Origin: Beijerinckiaceae bacterium
Lineage (GTDB): Bacteria; Pseudomonadota; Alphaproteobacteria; Rhizobiales; Beijerinckiaceae
NCBI GenBank assembly: GCA_947452455.1
Contig: CANGBX010000009.1
Span: 1-64,000, forward strand
Direction of reading: 5' to 3'
DNA length: 64,000 bases
Shown here: positions 29,086 to 39,831 of the stretch, piece by piece
Position numbering within the stretch: position 1 is the stretch's first letter
Layout of the letters: each line of letters begins with the position of its first letter
Made by a program: the position numbers and the translations under genes
Notes under the pieces: model-generated
The model's input: the letters and a program-made list of their open reading frames with translations, nothing else
Told to the model about the DNA's origin: nothing
The model's database searches: none

Positions 29086-30942
29086 ATGAGTTTCACCCGC
29101 CGCACCACGCTGACACTGGCTGCCAGCCTCGCTTTGCCGCGCGGATGGAGCCAAGTCCATGCAGCAGACGAGATTGAAACACACGGCCTCTCGACATTCG
29201 GTGAACTGGCGCTACCGGCCAATTTCCCGCACTTCGCTTATGTGAATCCGCAAGCGCCGCGCGGTGGCACGCTCGCGATGCAAATCAAGAATACCAGTGG
29301 CAATCAGAATTTCGAGACTTTCGACACGCTGAATATTTTCGTCTTCAAAGGCGATGGCGCGGCCGGCATGGACATGACCTTCGACACGCTCATGGCGGGC
29401 TCGGGCGATGAGCCCGGCTCCATGTACGGCCTTGTCGCCGACAAAGTGCGCATTGCACCGGACAAGCTGACCTATCGCTTTCATATTCGCCCCGAGGCAC
29501 GCTTTCACGACGGCTCTAAACTGACCGCGCGTGATGCGGCTTTTTCTTTCAATCTGCTCAAAAGCAAAGGCCATCCGGTCTATCGCTCGATCCTCACGGA
29601 GTTTCTTGGCGCGGACGCCGAGAGCGATGACACACTCATCGTGCGCTTTTCGAAAAACCGCTCGCGCGATTTGCATCTGGTGATCGCTGGCCTGCCGATC
29701 TTTTCAGAAAAATACTGGGCGAGCCGCGACTTCGAAGCCTCGACGCTTGAAGCCCCGCTCGGCTCGGGGCCCTACAAAGTCTCGCGCTTTGAACAAGGCC
29801 GCTATATCGAATTCGAGCGCGTGAAAAACTATTGGGCTGAAAAACTACCCGTGAATGTGGGGCAAAATAATTTCGACCGCATGCGCTATGAATATTACCG
29901 CGAACGCCAAGTCGCTTTCGAGGGCTTCAAATCCGGCCAGATCAATTTCAATGAGGAATATACAGCGCGCCTGTGGGCGACCGCTTATGATTTTCCCGCC
30001 GTCCGTGACGGCCGCGTGAAGCGTGATGAATTGCCCAATGGCGCTCCGACACCGAGCCAAGGTTGGTATTTCAATACGCGCCGCGGAAAATTTAAAGACG
30101 CGCGTGTGCGAGAGGCTTTTGGGCTGGCTTTCGATTTCGAATGGACCAACCGCAACATCATGTATTCCGCGTACAAGCGTATGGCATCTTTCTTTGAAAA
30201 TTCCGACATGAAGGCAACTGGCCTTCCGTCCAAAGAAGAACTCGCTCTGCTCGAACCCTTCCGCGCCGATCTTCCCGTGGAAGTTTTCGGCGAGCCCTAT
30301 GTACCGCCAAGCTCGGATAGCTCGGGCTCTGACCGCAACCTTCTGCGCCGTGCCGATGACTTGCTGCGCTCAGCTGGATGCAAGCGCGACAACAATCGCC
30401 TGCTGTTGCCCGATGGCACACCGTTTGAAGTCGAGTTTCTCGATTCCTCCGGCGCGCTGAAGCCCCACACCGAACCGCTACAAGCAAACTTGCGCAAACT
30501 CGGCATTGTCTCGACGTTTCGCACCGTCGATGCCGCGCAATATAAACGCCGCCTCGACAATTTCGATTTCGACATTGTCACCATGGCGCTCGGTGGTTCT
30601 TTTACCCCCGGCGATGGCCTGCGCATCACCTGGTCGTCGGAAGCTGCCAAAACACCCGGCACACGCAATGTGGCGGGCGTTGAAAGCAAAGCCGTTGATT
30701 TTCTCATCGACACCATTTCGCGTGCTGACAAGCGAGATGAACTCAATGTGGCAGCCAAAGTGCTCGACCGTGTGCTGCGCGCAGGGCGCTATTGGATTCC
30801 GATGTGGTATAAGGACAAGAGCCTGATTGCCTATTGGGATGTCTTTTCGCGGCCTGACAAAACGCCGCGCTATTCGACGGGCGCACCCGGCACATGGTGG
30901 TGGGACGCCGAAAAGGCGAAACGCATCGACTATAAAGGCTGA
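29086..30942 (+). CDS. ABC transporter substrate-binding protein, family 5 (YejA-like), Tat-like signal
   Basis: MSFTRRTTLTLAASLALPRG; GLSTFGELALPANFPHFAYVNPQAPRGGTLAMQI; upstream of two permeases and a dual ATPase. Confidence 0.9.
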   Translation: MSFTRRTTLTLAASLALPRGWSQVHAADEIETHGLSTFGELALPANFPHFAYVNPQAPRGGTLAMQIKNTSGNQNFETFDTLNIFVFKGDGAAGMDMTFDTLMAGSGDEPGSMYGLVADKVRIAPDKLTYRFHIRPEARFHDGSKLTARDAAFSFNLLKSKGHPVYRSILTEFLGADAESDDTLIVRFSKNRSRDLHLVIAGLPIFSEKYWASRDFEASTLEAPLGSGPYKVSRFEQGRYIEFERVKNYWAEKLPVNVGQNNFDRMRYEYYRERQVAFEGFKSGQINFNEEYTARLWATAYDFPAVRDGRVKRDELPNGAPTPSQGWYFNTRRGKFKDARVREAFGLAFDFEWTNRNIMYSAYKRMASFFENSDMKATGLPSKEELALLEPFRADLPVEVFGEPYVPPSSDSSGSDRNLLRRADDLLRSAGCKRDNNRLLLPDGTPFEVEFLDSSGALKPHTEPLQANLRKLGIVSTFRTVDAAQYKRRLDNFDFDIVTMALGGSFTPGDGLRITWSSEAAKTPGTRNVAGVESKAVDFLIDTISRADKRDELNVAAKVLDRVLRAGRYWIPMWYKDKSLIAYWDVFSRPDKTPRYSTGAPGTWWWDAEKAKRIDYKG

Positions 30943-30972
30943 CGCTCCGGCGCGTCCGATCCAAGGAAAAGC

Positions 30973-32067
30973 ATGCTCGCTTATATTGCCCGCCGCCTTG
31001 CCCTGATGGTGCCGACGATTTTCGGCATTCTGCTTATCTCATTCGTCATCGTGCAATTTGCACCGGGCGGGCCGGTGGAGCGTGTGCTGGCGCAATTGCA
31101 GGGCCTCGATTCTGGCGCGACCGCGCGCTTTGGTGGTGGCGCCAGCGATCTTGGCGCCAATGCGCAATCAGCCGGCGCCGACTCGCGCTACCGCGGCGCG
31201 CAAGGTCTCGACCCGAAATTCATCGCGGAACTCGAAAAGCAATTCGGCTTCGACAAGCCTGCCTATGAGCGCTTCTTCATCATGCTGAAGAATTATGCCG
31301 TCTTTGATTTCGGCCGCTCGTATTTTCGTGACACGCCCGTCTTGCAGCTGATCAAAGAAAAACTGCCCGTCTCCATTTCGCTCGGCCTTTGGATGACTTT
31401 GCTCTCCTACGCCATCTCCATTCCGCTGGGCATTCGCAAAGCGGTGAAAGATGGCTCGCGCTTCGACACATGGACCAGTGCCGTGGTGATTGTGGGCTAT
31501 GCGATCCCCAGTTTCCTCTTTGCTATTCTTTTGATCGTGCTCTTTGCCGGCGGTTCGTTCTGGCAAGTCTTTCCGCTGCGCGGATTGTGGTCAGAGAATT
31601 TTGCCGATCTCTCATGGGGCGCAAAGATTCTCGATTATCTCTGGCACATTGCTTTGCCCGTCACCGCCATGGCGATTGGGGCTTTTGCGACATCCACCTT
31701 CCTGACGAAGAACTCGTTTCTGGAAGAGATCCGCAAGCAATATGTGCAGACCGCTCGCATGAAGGGGCTGACAGAGCGCCAAGTGCTCTACGGGCATGTC
31801 TTCCGCAATGCCATGCTGATTGTCATCTCGGGCTTTCCGGCGGCTTTCGTGCATGCCTTCTTCACGGGCTCGCTCTTGATCGAGAGCATTTTCTCGCTCG
31901 ATGGACTGGGCCTGCTCTCTTATGAATCGATCATCAACCGTGATTATCCGGTGGTCTTCGCCAATCTTTATATTTTTGCGCTGCTTGGCCTGATTGTGAA
32001 TCTCATCTCGGATCTGACCTATACTTGGATTGATCCGCGTATCGATTTTGAAACGCGAGAGGTGTGA
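30973..32067 (+). CDS. ABC transporter permease (YejB-like)
   Basis: [71 protein letters not shown]. Confidence 0.92.
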   Translation: MLAYIARRLALMVPTIFGILLISFVIVQFAPGGPVERVLAQLQGLDSGATARFGGGASDLGANAQSAGADSRYRGAQGLDPKFIAELEKQFGFDKPAYERFFIMLKNYAVFDFGRSYFRDTPVLQLIKEKLPVSISLGLWMTLLSYAISIPLGIRKAVKDGSRFDTWTSAVVIVGYAIPSFLFAILLIVLFAGGSFWQVFPLRGLWSENFADLSWGAKILDYLWHIALPVTAMAIGAFATSTFLTKNSFLEEIRKQYVQTARMKGLTERQVLYGHVFRNAMLIVISGFPAAFVHAFFTGSLLIESIFSLDGLGLLSYESIINRDYPVVFANLYIFALLGLIVNLISDLTYTWIDPRIDFETREV

Positions 32068-32068
32068 G

Positions 32069-33196
32069 ATGAGCACATCTTCCGCGCAGCTGGCGCCTGC
32101 GCTCGAACACAAAGGCTTGCTGAAACTCTCGCCCATCAATCGTCGCCGCCTGGATAATTTCAAGCGCAATCGCCGCGGCTATTGGTCGTTCTGGATTTTT
32201 ATCACGCTCTTCATACTCTCGCTCTTTGCCGAATTCATCGCCAATGATCGACCGATCATCGCCTCTTACAAAGGCGAGATTCTCTTTCCCGTCGCCAAAA
32301 ACTATCCTGAAGAAAAATTCGGCGGCTTTTTGGCGGAGACCGATTATCGCGATCCGGAAATTGCGCGCGAGATTGAAGCCAATGGCTGGATGCTCTGGCC
32401 GCCGATCCGCTTTTCCTATCGCACACACCAGCGCGATTTGCCGACCCCTGCGCCATCTGCTCCGACATGGTGGCTGTCTGACACGCAATGCCAGAGCATA
32501 GCGCAGAGCTGCCGCGCGATTGAGTGGAATTGGCTTGGCACGGATGATCAGGGTCGCGATGTGGTCGCGCGCCTCATCTATGGTTTTCGCATTTCCATTC
32601 TCTTCGGGCTGATTTTGGCCGGCGTCTCGTCCATCATCGGCATTGCAGCAGGTGCTGTGCAGGGCTATTTCGGCGGACTGACTGATCTGATCTCGCAGCG
32701 CTTCATCGAAATCTGGTCCTCGCTTCCCCATCTCTATTTGCTGATCATCGTTTCTTCGATCATCACGCCGGGCTTTTTTGTGCTGCTCGGCATTTTGCTG
32801 CTCTTCTCATGGGTGTCGCTTGTGCATGTTGTGCGCGCGGAATTTTTGCGCGCTCGCAATTTTGAATATGTGAATGCCGCGCGTGCGCTTGGCCTGTCGG
32901 ACGGCAAGATCATGTTCCGGCACTTGCTGCCCAATGCCATGGTGGCCACGCTCACCTTCCTGCCCTTCGTGCTGAATTCTTCCATCACGACCCTCACCTC
33001 GCTTGATTTTCTCGGCTTCGGCCTGCCGCCGGGCTCGCCGTCGCTGGGTGAATTGCTGTTGCAAGGCAAAGCCAATCTGCAAGCGCCATGGCTCGGCCTC
33101 GCCGGCTTCTTCGTGATTGCGGCCATGTTGTCGCTGCTGATTTTCATCGGTGAAGCCGTGCGCGATGCCTTCGATCCGCGAAAGACATTTTCATGA
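32069..33196 (+). CDS. ABC transporter permease (YejE-like)
   Basis: LSPINRRRLDNFKRNRRGYWSFWIF; LGTDDQGRDVVARLIYGFRISILFGL; ARALGLSDGKIMFRHLLPNA. Confidence 0.92.
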   Translation: MSTSSAQLAPALEHKGLLKLSPINRRRLDNFKRNRRGYWSFWIFITLFILSLFAEFIANDRPIIASYKGEILFPVAKNYPEEKFGGFLAETDYRDPEIAREIEANGWMLWPPIRFSYRTHQRDLPTPAPSAPTWWLSDTQCQSIAQSCRAIEWNWLGTDDQGRDVVARLIYGFRISILFGLILAGVSSIIGIAAGAVQGYFGGLTDLISQRFIEIWSSLPHLYLLIIVSSIITPGFFVLLGILLLFSWVSLVHVVRAEFLRARNFEYVNAARALGLSDGKIMFRHLLPNAMVATLTFLPFVLNSSITTLTSLDFLGFGLPPGSPSLGELLLQGKANLQAPWLGLAGFFVIAAMLSLLIFIGEAVRDAFDPRKTFS

Positions 33197-34812
33197 GCGC
33201 GCCGCTTCTCTCCGTTCGTGATCTATCCATCGCCTTCCATCAGGGCGGGCGAGAGACTCTGGCTGTCGACAAAGTCTCCTTCGATTTGCAAAGCGGACGC
33301 ACGCTGGCCTTGGTCGGGGAATCGGGCTCTGGCAAATCCATCACCGCGCTGTCGATTGTCAAACTGCTGGGGTCCACATCGGCAACCTATCCATCGGGAC
33401 ATATTTTCTTCAAGGGCAATGATCTGCTGCAAGCCAGCGACGATCAATTGCGCAAAGTGCGCGGCAATGAAATCACCATGGTCTTTCAAGAGCCCATGAC
33501 CTCGCTCAATCCGCTGCACACGATTGAAAAACAGATCGGCGAAATACTCGCCCTTCACGGCATGCGTGGCGAAGACAAACTGCGCGCACGTGTGATTGAA
33601 TTGCTCGAAGAAGTCGGCATTCCTGATCCCGCCACGCGCCTCTCGGCCTATCCGCACCAGCTCTCGGGCGGCCAGCGCCAGCGCGTGATGATTGCCATGG
33701 CGCTTGCCAATAGACCTGATCTCTTCATTGCCGATGAGCCGACCACCGCGCTGGATGTCACAGTGCAAGCGCAGATTTTGAAACTGCTGAAAGAGCTGCA
33801 AGCCAAAATGGGCATGGCCATGCTCTTCATCACGCATGATCTGGGTATTGTGCGCAAAATCGCGGATGACGTTTGCGTCATGCAAAAGGGCCATATTGTC
33901 GAAGCCGGTCCCGTTGAAAAAGTGTTCTCTGATCCGCAGCATGCTTACACAAAGGCATTGTTGGCGGCAGAACCCAAAGGTCTGCCTGCGCCCGCCAATC
34001 CGGATGCCAAGCCCGTGCTGACGGGTGAAAATATCCGCGTCTGGTTTCCGATCAAGCGCGGCTTCATGCGCAAAACCATTGGCCATGTGAAAGCCGTCGA
34101 TGGCATTTCACTGACTGTTCGCGAAGGCGAGACAGTGGGGGTTGTGGGAGAATCGGGCTCCGGCAAAACAACTCTGGGCCTCGCGCTCTTGCGTCTCATC
34201 CGCTCGGAAGGGCCCATTGCTTATCTGGGTTCGCGCATTGACGGGCTTGATTCCAAACATATGCGCCCGCTTCGTCGCGAGATGCAGATTGTTTTTCAAG
34301 ATCCCTATGGCTCGCTGTCTCCGCGCATGTCGGTGGCTGACATTGTCGAAGAAGGCCTGCTGATCCAAAAGCCGGACCTGTCGCCAGCAGCCCGACGCGA
34401 GATTGTCGCGCAAGCGCTTGCTGACACGGGGCTTGATCCCGCAGCGATGGATCGCTACCCGCATGAATTTTCCGGCGGCCAACGCCAACGCATTGCCATT
34501 GCGCGCGCGATGGCGCTTGACCCGAAATTCGTCGTGCTCGATGAGCCAACCTCTGCGCTTGATATGTCGGTGCAGGCACAGATTGTCGATCTGCTGCGCG
34601 ACCTGCAAAGAAAGCGCAATCTCGCTTACCTTTTCATCTCGCATGATTTGAAAGTCGTGCGCGCTCTGGCGAGCGAATTGATTGTCATGCGGCAAGGCAA
34701 AGTCGTGGAATCAGGCCCCGCGACAAAAATCTTTGCTGCACCCGAGACAGAATATACGCGCAGTCTGTTTGCGGCAGCCTTTTCGATTGAAACAGAGGCG
34801 CCCCCCGCATGA
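33193..34812 (+). CDS. ABC transporter ATP-binding protein, fused dual ATPase (YejF-like)
   Basis: Two Walker A motifs GESGSGKS / GESGSGKT and two signatures LSGGQRQR / FSGGQRQR. Confidence 0.95.
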   Translation: MSAPLLSVRDLSIAFHQGGRETLAVDKVSFDLQSGRTLALVGESGSGKSITALSIVKLLGSTSATYPSGHIFFKGNDLLQASDDQLRKVRGNEITMVFQEPMTSLNPLHTIEKQIGEILALHGMRGEDKLRARVIELLEEVGIPDPATRLSAYPHQLSGGQRQRVMIAMALANRPDLFIADEPTTALDVTVQAQILKLLKELQAKMGMAMLFITHDLGIVRKIADDVCVMQKGHIVEAGPVEKVFSDPQHAYTKALLAAEPKGLPAPANPDAKPVLTGENIRVWFPIKRGFMRKTIGHVKAVDGISLTVREGETVGVVGESGSGKTTLGLALLRLIRSEGPIAYLGSRIDGLDSKHMRPLRREMQIVFQDPYGSLSPRMSVADIVEEGLLIQKPDLSPAARREIVAQALADTGLDPAAMDRYPHEFSGGQRQRIAIARAMALDPKFVVLDEPTSALDMSVQAQIVDLLRDLQRKRNLAYLFISHDLKVVRALASELIVMRQGKVVESGPATKIFAAPETEYTRSLFAAAFSIETEAPPA

Positions 34813-36032
34813 GCCGCGCCCTCATACTCGTGCTGGATTCACTTGGCGTGGGGCACGCGCCCGATGCGAAGAGCTTTGGCGATCACGGGGCAGATACGCT
34901 CTTTCATATTGCGGAGGCTTGCGCAAAAGGCCTGTGCGACAATGATCTTCGCAAAGGCCCGCTCGCCATGCCTCATCTTGAGGCCTTGGGTCTTGGCCTT
35001 GCTGCAAAAACATCAGGCGGTGCATTGCCTCCCGGTTTCTCAATCACACAGCCGCAAGGCGCTTATGGCTGTGCGCGCGAAATCTCTCCGGGCAAAGATA
35101 CGCCCTCCGGTCATTGGGAGATTGCCGGCAGTCCGGCTGATTTTGCCTTCGGCTATTTTCCCCAAAGCAATCCTGCCATTCCCGATGATCTTGTGGCCGC
35201 TCTCGTGCGCGAGGCGCTGCTGCCTGGTGTGATCGGCCGCGTGCATGCGTCCGGCACAGCAATTCTGGAAGAGCTGGGTGATGAGCATGTGCGAACGGGA
35301 AAACCCATTCTCTACACGTCGGTTGATTCCGTATTGCAGATTGCCGCACATGAAGAGAGCTTTGGCCGCGAGCGGCTTTATGAACTTTGTGCGCTTGCGC
35401 GCCGCCTCTGCGATCCTTTGAAGATTGGCCGCATCATCGCGCGCCCCTTTCTTGGCAACAGCCCCAAAACCTATCAGCGCACGCCCTATCGCCGAGACTT
35501 CTCTCTGCCACCACCCGAGGGCTCCATCTTCGACCGCGCGCAGGAAGGTGGTCGTAACGTCATCTCCATTGGCAAGATCGCTGATATTTTTGCGCATCGG
35601 AACACGGGGCGCGTGGTGAAGGGCCAGCACGATATGGACCTCTTTTCCAAAACGATTGAGGCCTTGCACACGCTGCCCGATGGCGGATTGATCTTTGCCA
35701 ATTACGTCGATCTCGATACGGATTTTGGCCATCGCCGCAATGTGGCGGGTTATGCAGCGGGTTTAGAGCGATTTGATGCGCGCATGCCTGAATTGCTCGG
35801 CGCATTGAAGCCCGGCGATCTCTGCATTTTCACCGCTGATCATGGCAATGATCCGACGTGGGGCGGCACAGACCACACACGTGAACATGTGCCGATTGTC
35901 GCCTTCGGGCCTGATGTTGCTCCACGCGCTTTAGGCGTGCGCGACACTTTTGCCGACATCGGCGCCAGCGTGGCACATCATCTGGGGCTTGCGCCCACAC
36001 GCACCGGATCTGCTTGGCAGAAAGATCAGTAG
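34809..36032 (+). CDS. deoB: Phosphopentomutase
   Basis: ALILVLDSLGVGHAPDAKSFGDHGADTLFHI; GKDTPSGHWEIAG; FTADHGNDPTWGGTDHTREHVPI. Confidence 0.96.
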   Translation: MSRALILVLDSLGVGHAPDAKSFGDHGADTLFHIAEACAKGLCDNDLRKGPLAMPHLEALGLGLAAKTSGGALPPGFSITQPQGAYGCAREISPGKDTPSGHWEIAGSPADFAFGYFPQSNPAIPDDLVAALVREALLPGVIGRVHASGTAILEELGDEHVRTGKPILYTSVDSVLQIAAHEESFGRERLYELCALARRLCDPLKIGRIIARPFLGNSPKTYQRTPYRRDFSLPPPEGSIFDRAQEGGRNVISIGKIADIFAHRNTGRVVKGQHDMDLFSKTIEALHTLPDGGLIFANYVDLDTDFGHRRNVAGYAAGLERFDARMPELLGALKPGDLCIFTADHGNDPTWGGTDHTREHVPIVAFGPDVAPRALGVRDTFADIGASVAHHLGLAPTRTGSAWQKDQ

Positions 36033-37762
36033 CCGACAGCCGCCGTGCCCATCTGGCGTGTATCTGCTGCGCCATGAATTTCGCCCTTCATGCGCAAAAT
36101 GCTTTGCGTGGAACCCATGGTGCGATGCTCGCGCACGACATGGCCTTTCTGCTCGAGCAATTTCACCGTATCAGGCGAGATGCCGCGCTCGATGCGCAAT
36201 TCATCCGGATAAAGCTGGTGATGCACACGCGCGGCTTCACTGGCTTCTGCGACATTCATATTGTGATCAACAATATTGCTGATGACTTGCAACACGGTCG
36301 TGATGATGCGCGAACCACCCGGCGAGCCTGTCACCAGTTCAAGCTCGCCATTGCGAAAGACCATGGTCGGACTCATGGATGAGAGCGGGCGCTTGCGTGG
36401 GCCCGGTGCATTGGCATCACCCCCCATCAATCCGAAAGCATTCGGGGCTCCGGCGGTCGCGGCAAAATCATCCAGCTCATTGTTGAGCAAAACACCGGTG
36501 CCCGCTGCCACCAAACCAAGCCCGTAAGAAAAGTTCAGCGTATAGGTATTGGCGACCGCATTGCCCTGCGAATCCATCACCGAATAATGCGTTGTCTGGT
36601 CGCTTTCATAGGCCAGAGGATCGCCGGCTTTGATGTCTTTCGAAGGTGTCGCGCGATCTGGTGAAATGCGTTTGCGCAACTCATCTGCATATTTTTTGGA
36701 GATCAGGCCCGCGACCGGATTTTTCACAAAGTCAGGGTCACCCAGCCATTTCTCGCGGTCTGCATAAGCGAGCTTCATGGATTCAGCCATGAGATGGATC
36801 GTCTGCGCAGAATTGGGCCCCGACTTATTGATCGGGAATCCTTCCAGCATGTTCAAAATCTGCACGACATGAACACCACCCGATGAAGGCGGCGGCATGG
36901 AGACAATCTCGCGATCCCGATATTTGCCGCGCACGACCTCGCGCTCGACCGCCTTGTAATCGCGCAAATCATCGGCTGCCATCACGCCGCCCTCATTGCG
37001 CACGGCATTCACAAGACGCTCAGCTGTCTCGCCCTCATAAAAGCCCTTCGGGCCCCGCTGCGCGATGCGATAAAGCGTGGTCGCCAAATCCGGCTGCACC
37101 AGCACGTCGCCATCACGCAATAGCGTGCCATCCTTATTCAGAAAAACAGCGCGCGAAGAAGAATAGCGCGCCAGCCGATCCTTCACCTCTGCGAGAGATG
37201 AAATCAGATCACCCTCAACTTGGATCCCGTCACGGGCCAGCAACATGGCGGGGCGCACAAGGTCGGAAAATTCCAACTTGCCGGAGCCATATTTTTCCCA
37301 AGCCAGATAAAGCCCAGCAACTGTGCCGGGCACGCCCACACCAAGTCCGCTTGCTTGCGATTTGGCAGGCACGAATTTTCCTGATTCATCCAAGAAAATA
37401 GTCTTGGTCATCGCAGCCGGAGCCGTCTCACGATAATCAATGGCGATGGTCTTCTTCTCGCCAGCCAAGTGAACGAGCATAAATCCGCCGCCACCCAGAT
37501 TTCCGGCGCGCGGCAAAGTGACGGCCAGCGCAAAGCCTGTGGCCACAGCCGCGTCCACCGCATTGCCGCCGCGTTTTAAAATGTCGATGCCAATTCGTGC
37601 GGCAACGGCTTCTTGCGCGACGACCATGCCGTTTTTGGCGACAACGGGTTGCGTGCGGGCAAAGCCCGCCACAATCGGCTCAGCAGCATTTTGGGCTTGC
37701 GAAACGGGCGCAAAAATCAACGCGCCGCATAGACCATAAATAAAAGTTCTCAATTGCCCCAC
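36026..37762 (-). CDS. ggt: Gamma-glutamyltransferase
   Basis: ILKRGGNAVDAAVATGFALAVTLPRAGNLGGGGFMLVH; TTHYSVMDSQGNAVANTYTLN; GSPGGSRIITTVLQV. Confidence 0.95.
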   Translation of the reverse strand: MGQLRTFIYGLCGALIFAPVSQAQNAAEPIVAGFARTQPVVAKNGMVVAQEAVAARIGIDILKRGGNAVDAAVATGFALAVTLPRAGNLGGGGFMLVHLAGEKKTIAIDYRETAPAAMTKTIFLDESGKFVPAKSQASGLGVGVPGTVAGLYLAWEKYGSGKLEFSDLVRPAMLLARDGIQVEGDLISSLAEVKDRLARYSSSRAVFLNKDGTLLRDGDVLVQPDLATTLYRIAQRGPKGFYEGETAERLVNAVRNEGGVMAADDLRDYKAVEREVVRGKYRDREIVSMPPPSSGGVHVVQILNMLEGFPINKSGPNSAQTIHLMAESMKLAYADREKWLGDPDFVKNPVAGLISKKYADELRKRISPDRATPSKDIKAGDPLAYESDQTTHYSVMDSQGNAVANTYTLNFSYGLGLVAAGTGVLLNNELDDFAATAGAPNAFGLMGGDANAPGPRKRPLSSMSPTMVFRNGELELVTGSPGGSRIITTVLQVISNIVDHNMNVAEASEAARVHHQLYPDELRIERGISPDTVKLLEQKGHVVREHRTMGSTQSILRMKGEIHGAADTRQMGTAAVGY

Positions 37763-38613
37763 CTGTTACGCCACAGACTTTCCCCGATCATGCAGGAAAT
37801 ACGGGGCTCCCGTAAAGCTGCGGGTTGAACAAGAGGCGTTGGCGGGGCGGGCAAAGAGGCAATTTCGCGCACCAATTTGGTGCGTGTGGCCTCGACAAAG
37901 GAGAGCGTGTCGCGGATGGGCACCATAAAGGCGTCAAAACCGCCGATCACGCAATCCTCATAATAAATATCCAGTTCGGCAATATCAGCCGGGCTGATGT
38001 AGGAGCGGATGCCCACCAGCGGCAGCCCATTGATCGTCACGCCCTGTGCCAAAGCATCATCGCGCGCTGCGGTCACCGGGCGCCCGCTATTGTTGGGCCC
38101 GTCGCCCGAGACATCAATCACCTGACGCGCGGAAGCAAAACCATTGTCATCGAAAAGCTTCATCGCGCCATCAATCGCCCCTGAAATCGAAGTGCGCTGC
38201 GCACGCCGATAGGGGGCATTGATGAGCGCATCGGCAAAGGCGCTCGCACTCTCGGGCCCGTCAATCACAGTCCAAGGCACCAGCAGATCCTGGTCGAATT
38301 CTGACGCCCATTGCATATAGACAACGGCGATGCGCCCTGTTGTGCCGGATTTGAGCGCATTGAGAAATTGCTCGGAGCGCAGAGCTTCGACATAGCCCTG
38401 CCTTTGCAAGCGCTGCTCGGCCGTATCCATGGAATAAGAAATATCGACCGCAAAGACGAGCTCGACATCCACCTCGGTCGCGCCATTGCGCGCCGTAGCG
38501 GCGTTTGCAAAAAGGGTCCATGCAAGACACGCTATGCCAAGCGGCCTGATCAGCGGAAAAGCCATGCGCCTGCTCCATGCCGAAGAGACACCAAGTGTGA
38601 CATGCTGGCGCAA
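37750..38613 (-). CDS. DUF1194 (VWA-like) secreted protein
   Basis: VDVELVFAVDISYSMDTAEQRLQRQGYVEAL; VIDVSGDGPNNSGRPVTAARDDAL. Confidence 0.87.
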   Translation of the reverse strand: MRQHVTLGVSSAWSRRMAFPLIRPLGIACLAWTLFANAATARNGATEVDVELVFAVDISYSMDTAEQRLQRQGYVEALRSEQFLNALKSGTTGRIAVVYMQWASEFDQDLLVPWTVIDGPESASAFADALINAPYRRAQRTSISGAIDGAMKLFDDNGFASARQVIDVSGDGPNNSGRPVTAARDDALAQGVTINGLPLVGIRSYISPADIAELDIYYEDCVIGGFDAFMVPIRDTLSFVEATRTKLVREIASLPAPPTPLVQPAALREPRISCMIGESLWRNRWGN

Positions 38614-38681
38614 GAAGGCAATTGGCGGATTGTGCCAAGGCTGGCATTCTACGTAAGCTGTAAGTGAATTCGAGGCCCCTG

Positions 38682-39095
38682 ATGGATGACCGCGTGATCA
38701 ATGCGCTTTTTGATGCTGCTGCCCAAGTGCGCTTGAGGGCCCATGCGCCTTATTCGGGCTTTGCGGTGGGTGCTGCTGTGCGCGCTGAGGATGGGCGTGT
38801 TTTTGTGGGCTGCAATGTGGAAAATGCCGCCTATCCGTCTGGCACCTGCGCGGAGCAGGCAGCCATTGCCGCCATGACCGCAGCTGGTGCGCGCAAGATT
38901 GAAGCGCTGGTTGTTGTGGGGGATGGCCCAAGGCCAGTGACGCCTTGTGGCGCCTGCCGCCAGCGCATCCGCGAATTTGCGTCTGGCAACACACAAATTC
39001 ACGTAGGCAATCTGGCAGGCGCACGTCAGTATTTTTCTATGTCCGACTTGTTGCCTCACTCCTTTGGTCCTGAATTTCTCCCCCAAGGCTCATGA
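38682..39095 (+). CDS. cdd: Cytidine deaminase
   Basis: AHAPYSGFAVGAAV, GCNVENAAYPSGTCAEQAAI, TPCGACRQRIREF. Confidence 0.95.
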   Translation: MDDRVINALFDAAAQVRLRAHAPYSGFAVGAAVRAEDGRVFVGCNVENAAYPSGTCAEQAAIAAMTAAGARKIEALVVVGDGPRPVTPCGACRQRIREFASGNTQIHVGNLAGARQYFSMSDLLPHSFGPEFLPQGS

Positions 39096-39817
39096 TGGAT
39101 ATGCACGCCTTTGCCCTACTTTCTGTAAGCCTTATTGATCTGACAGACCTGTCAGATGAGGCCAGCGCAGAACAAGCTGCGGCTCTTGCGCAACGTGCTT
39201 TAGCGCTTCCTGTGCCTGTTGCAGCGCTGTGCATCTGGCCGCGCTTCGTGGCGCAAACACATCAGGCTTTGCAAGGCTCATCCATCAAAGTTGCAACAGT
39301 GGTCAATTTTCCCCATGGCGGTGAACATATTGCGGCGACCTGCGACGAGACCAAACGCGCCGTGCAAGAGGGTGCGGATGAAATCGATCTGGTCTTGCCA
39401 TGGCAGGCTTTTCTGGATGGTCGCGAAAGCGAGGCGGCCCATATGATCCGCGCTGTGCGCGCCGCCTGCGACACTGCCCATCTCAAAGTCATTCTCGAGA
39501 CAGGTGCCTTGCGCGAGGAAAAATACATTCGCGGTGCCTCGCGCCTGGCTCTGGCAGAAGGCGCTGATTTTTTGAAAACATCCACCGGCAAGATTGCCAT
39601 CTCGGCTACGCCCGAAGCCGCACGCATCATGCTGGAAGAAATCAAATCGAGTGGACAAAACGTGGGCTTTAAAGCCTCTGGCGGCCTGCGGACATATGAG
39701 CAAGCGCGGCTTTATTTTGATCTTGCCGAAGAGATTATGGGTACAGGCTGGGCAAAGCCCGATCATTTTCGTTATGGTGCAAGCGGTTTGCTCGATACAT
39801 TGCTTCAGCATTTTTAA
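39092..39817 (+). CDS. deoC: Deoxyribose-phosphate aldolase
   Basis: VATVVNFPHGG; ADEIDLVLPW; LKVILETGAL; ADFLKTSTGK; VGFKASGGLRT. Confidence 0.95.
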   Translation: MMDMHAFALLSVSLIDLTDLSDEASAEQAAALAQRALALPVPVAALCIWPRFVAQTHQALQGSSIKVATVVNFPHGGEHIAATCDETKRAVQEGADEIDLVLPWQAFLDGRESEAAHMIRAVRAACDTAHLKVILETGALREEKYIRGASRLALAEGADFLKTSTGKIAISATPEAARIMLEEIKSSGQNVGFKASGGLRTYEQARLYFDLAEEIMGTGWAKPDHFRYGASGLLDTLLQHF

Positions 39818-39831
39818 GAGGAATTTTTTTG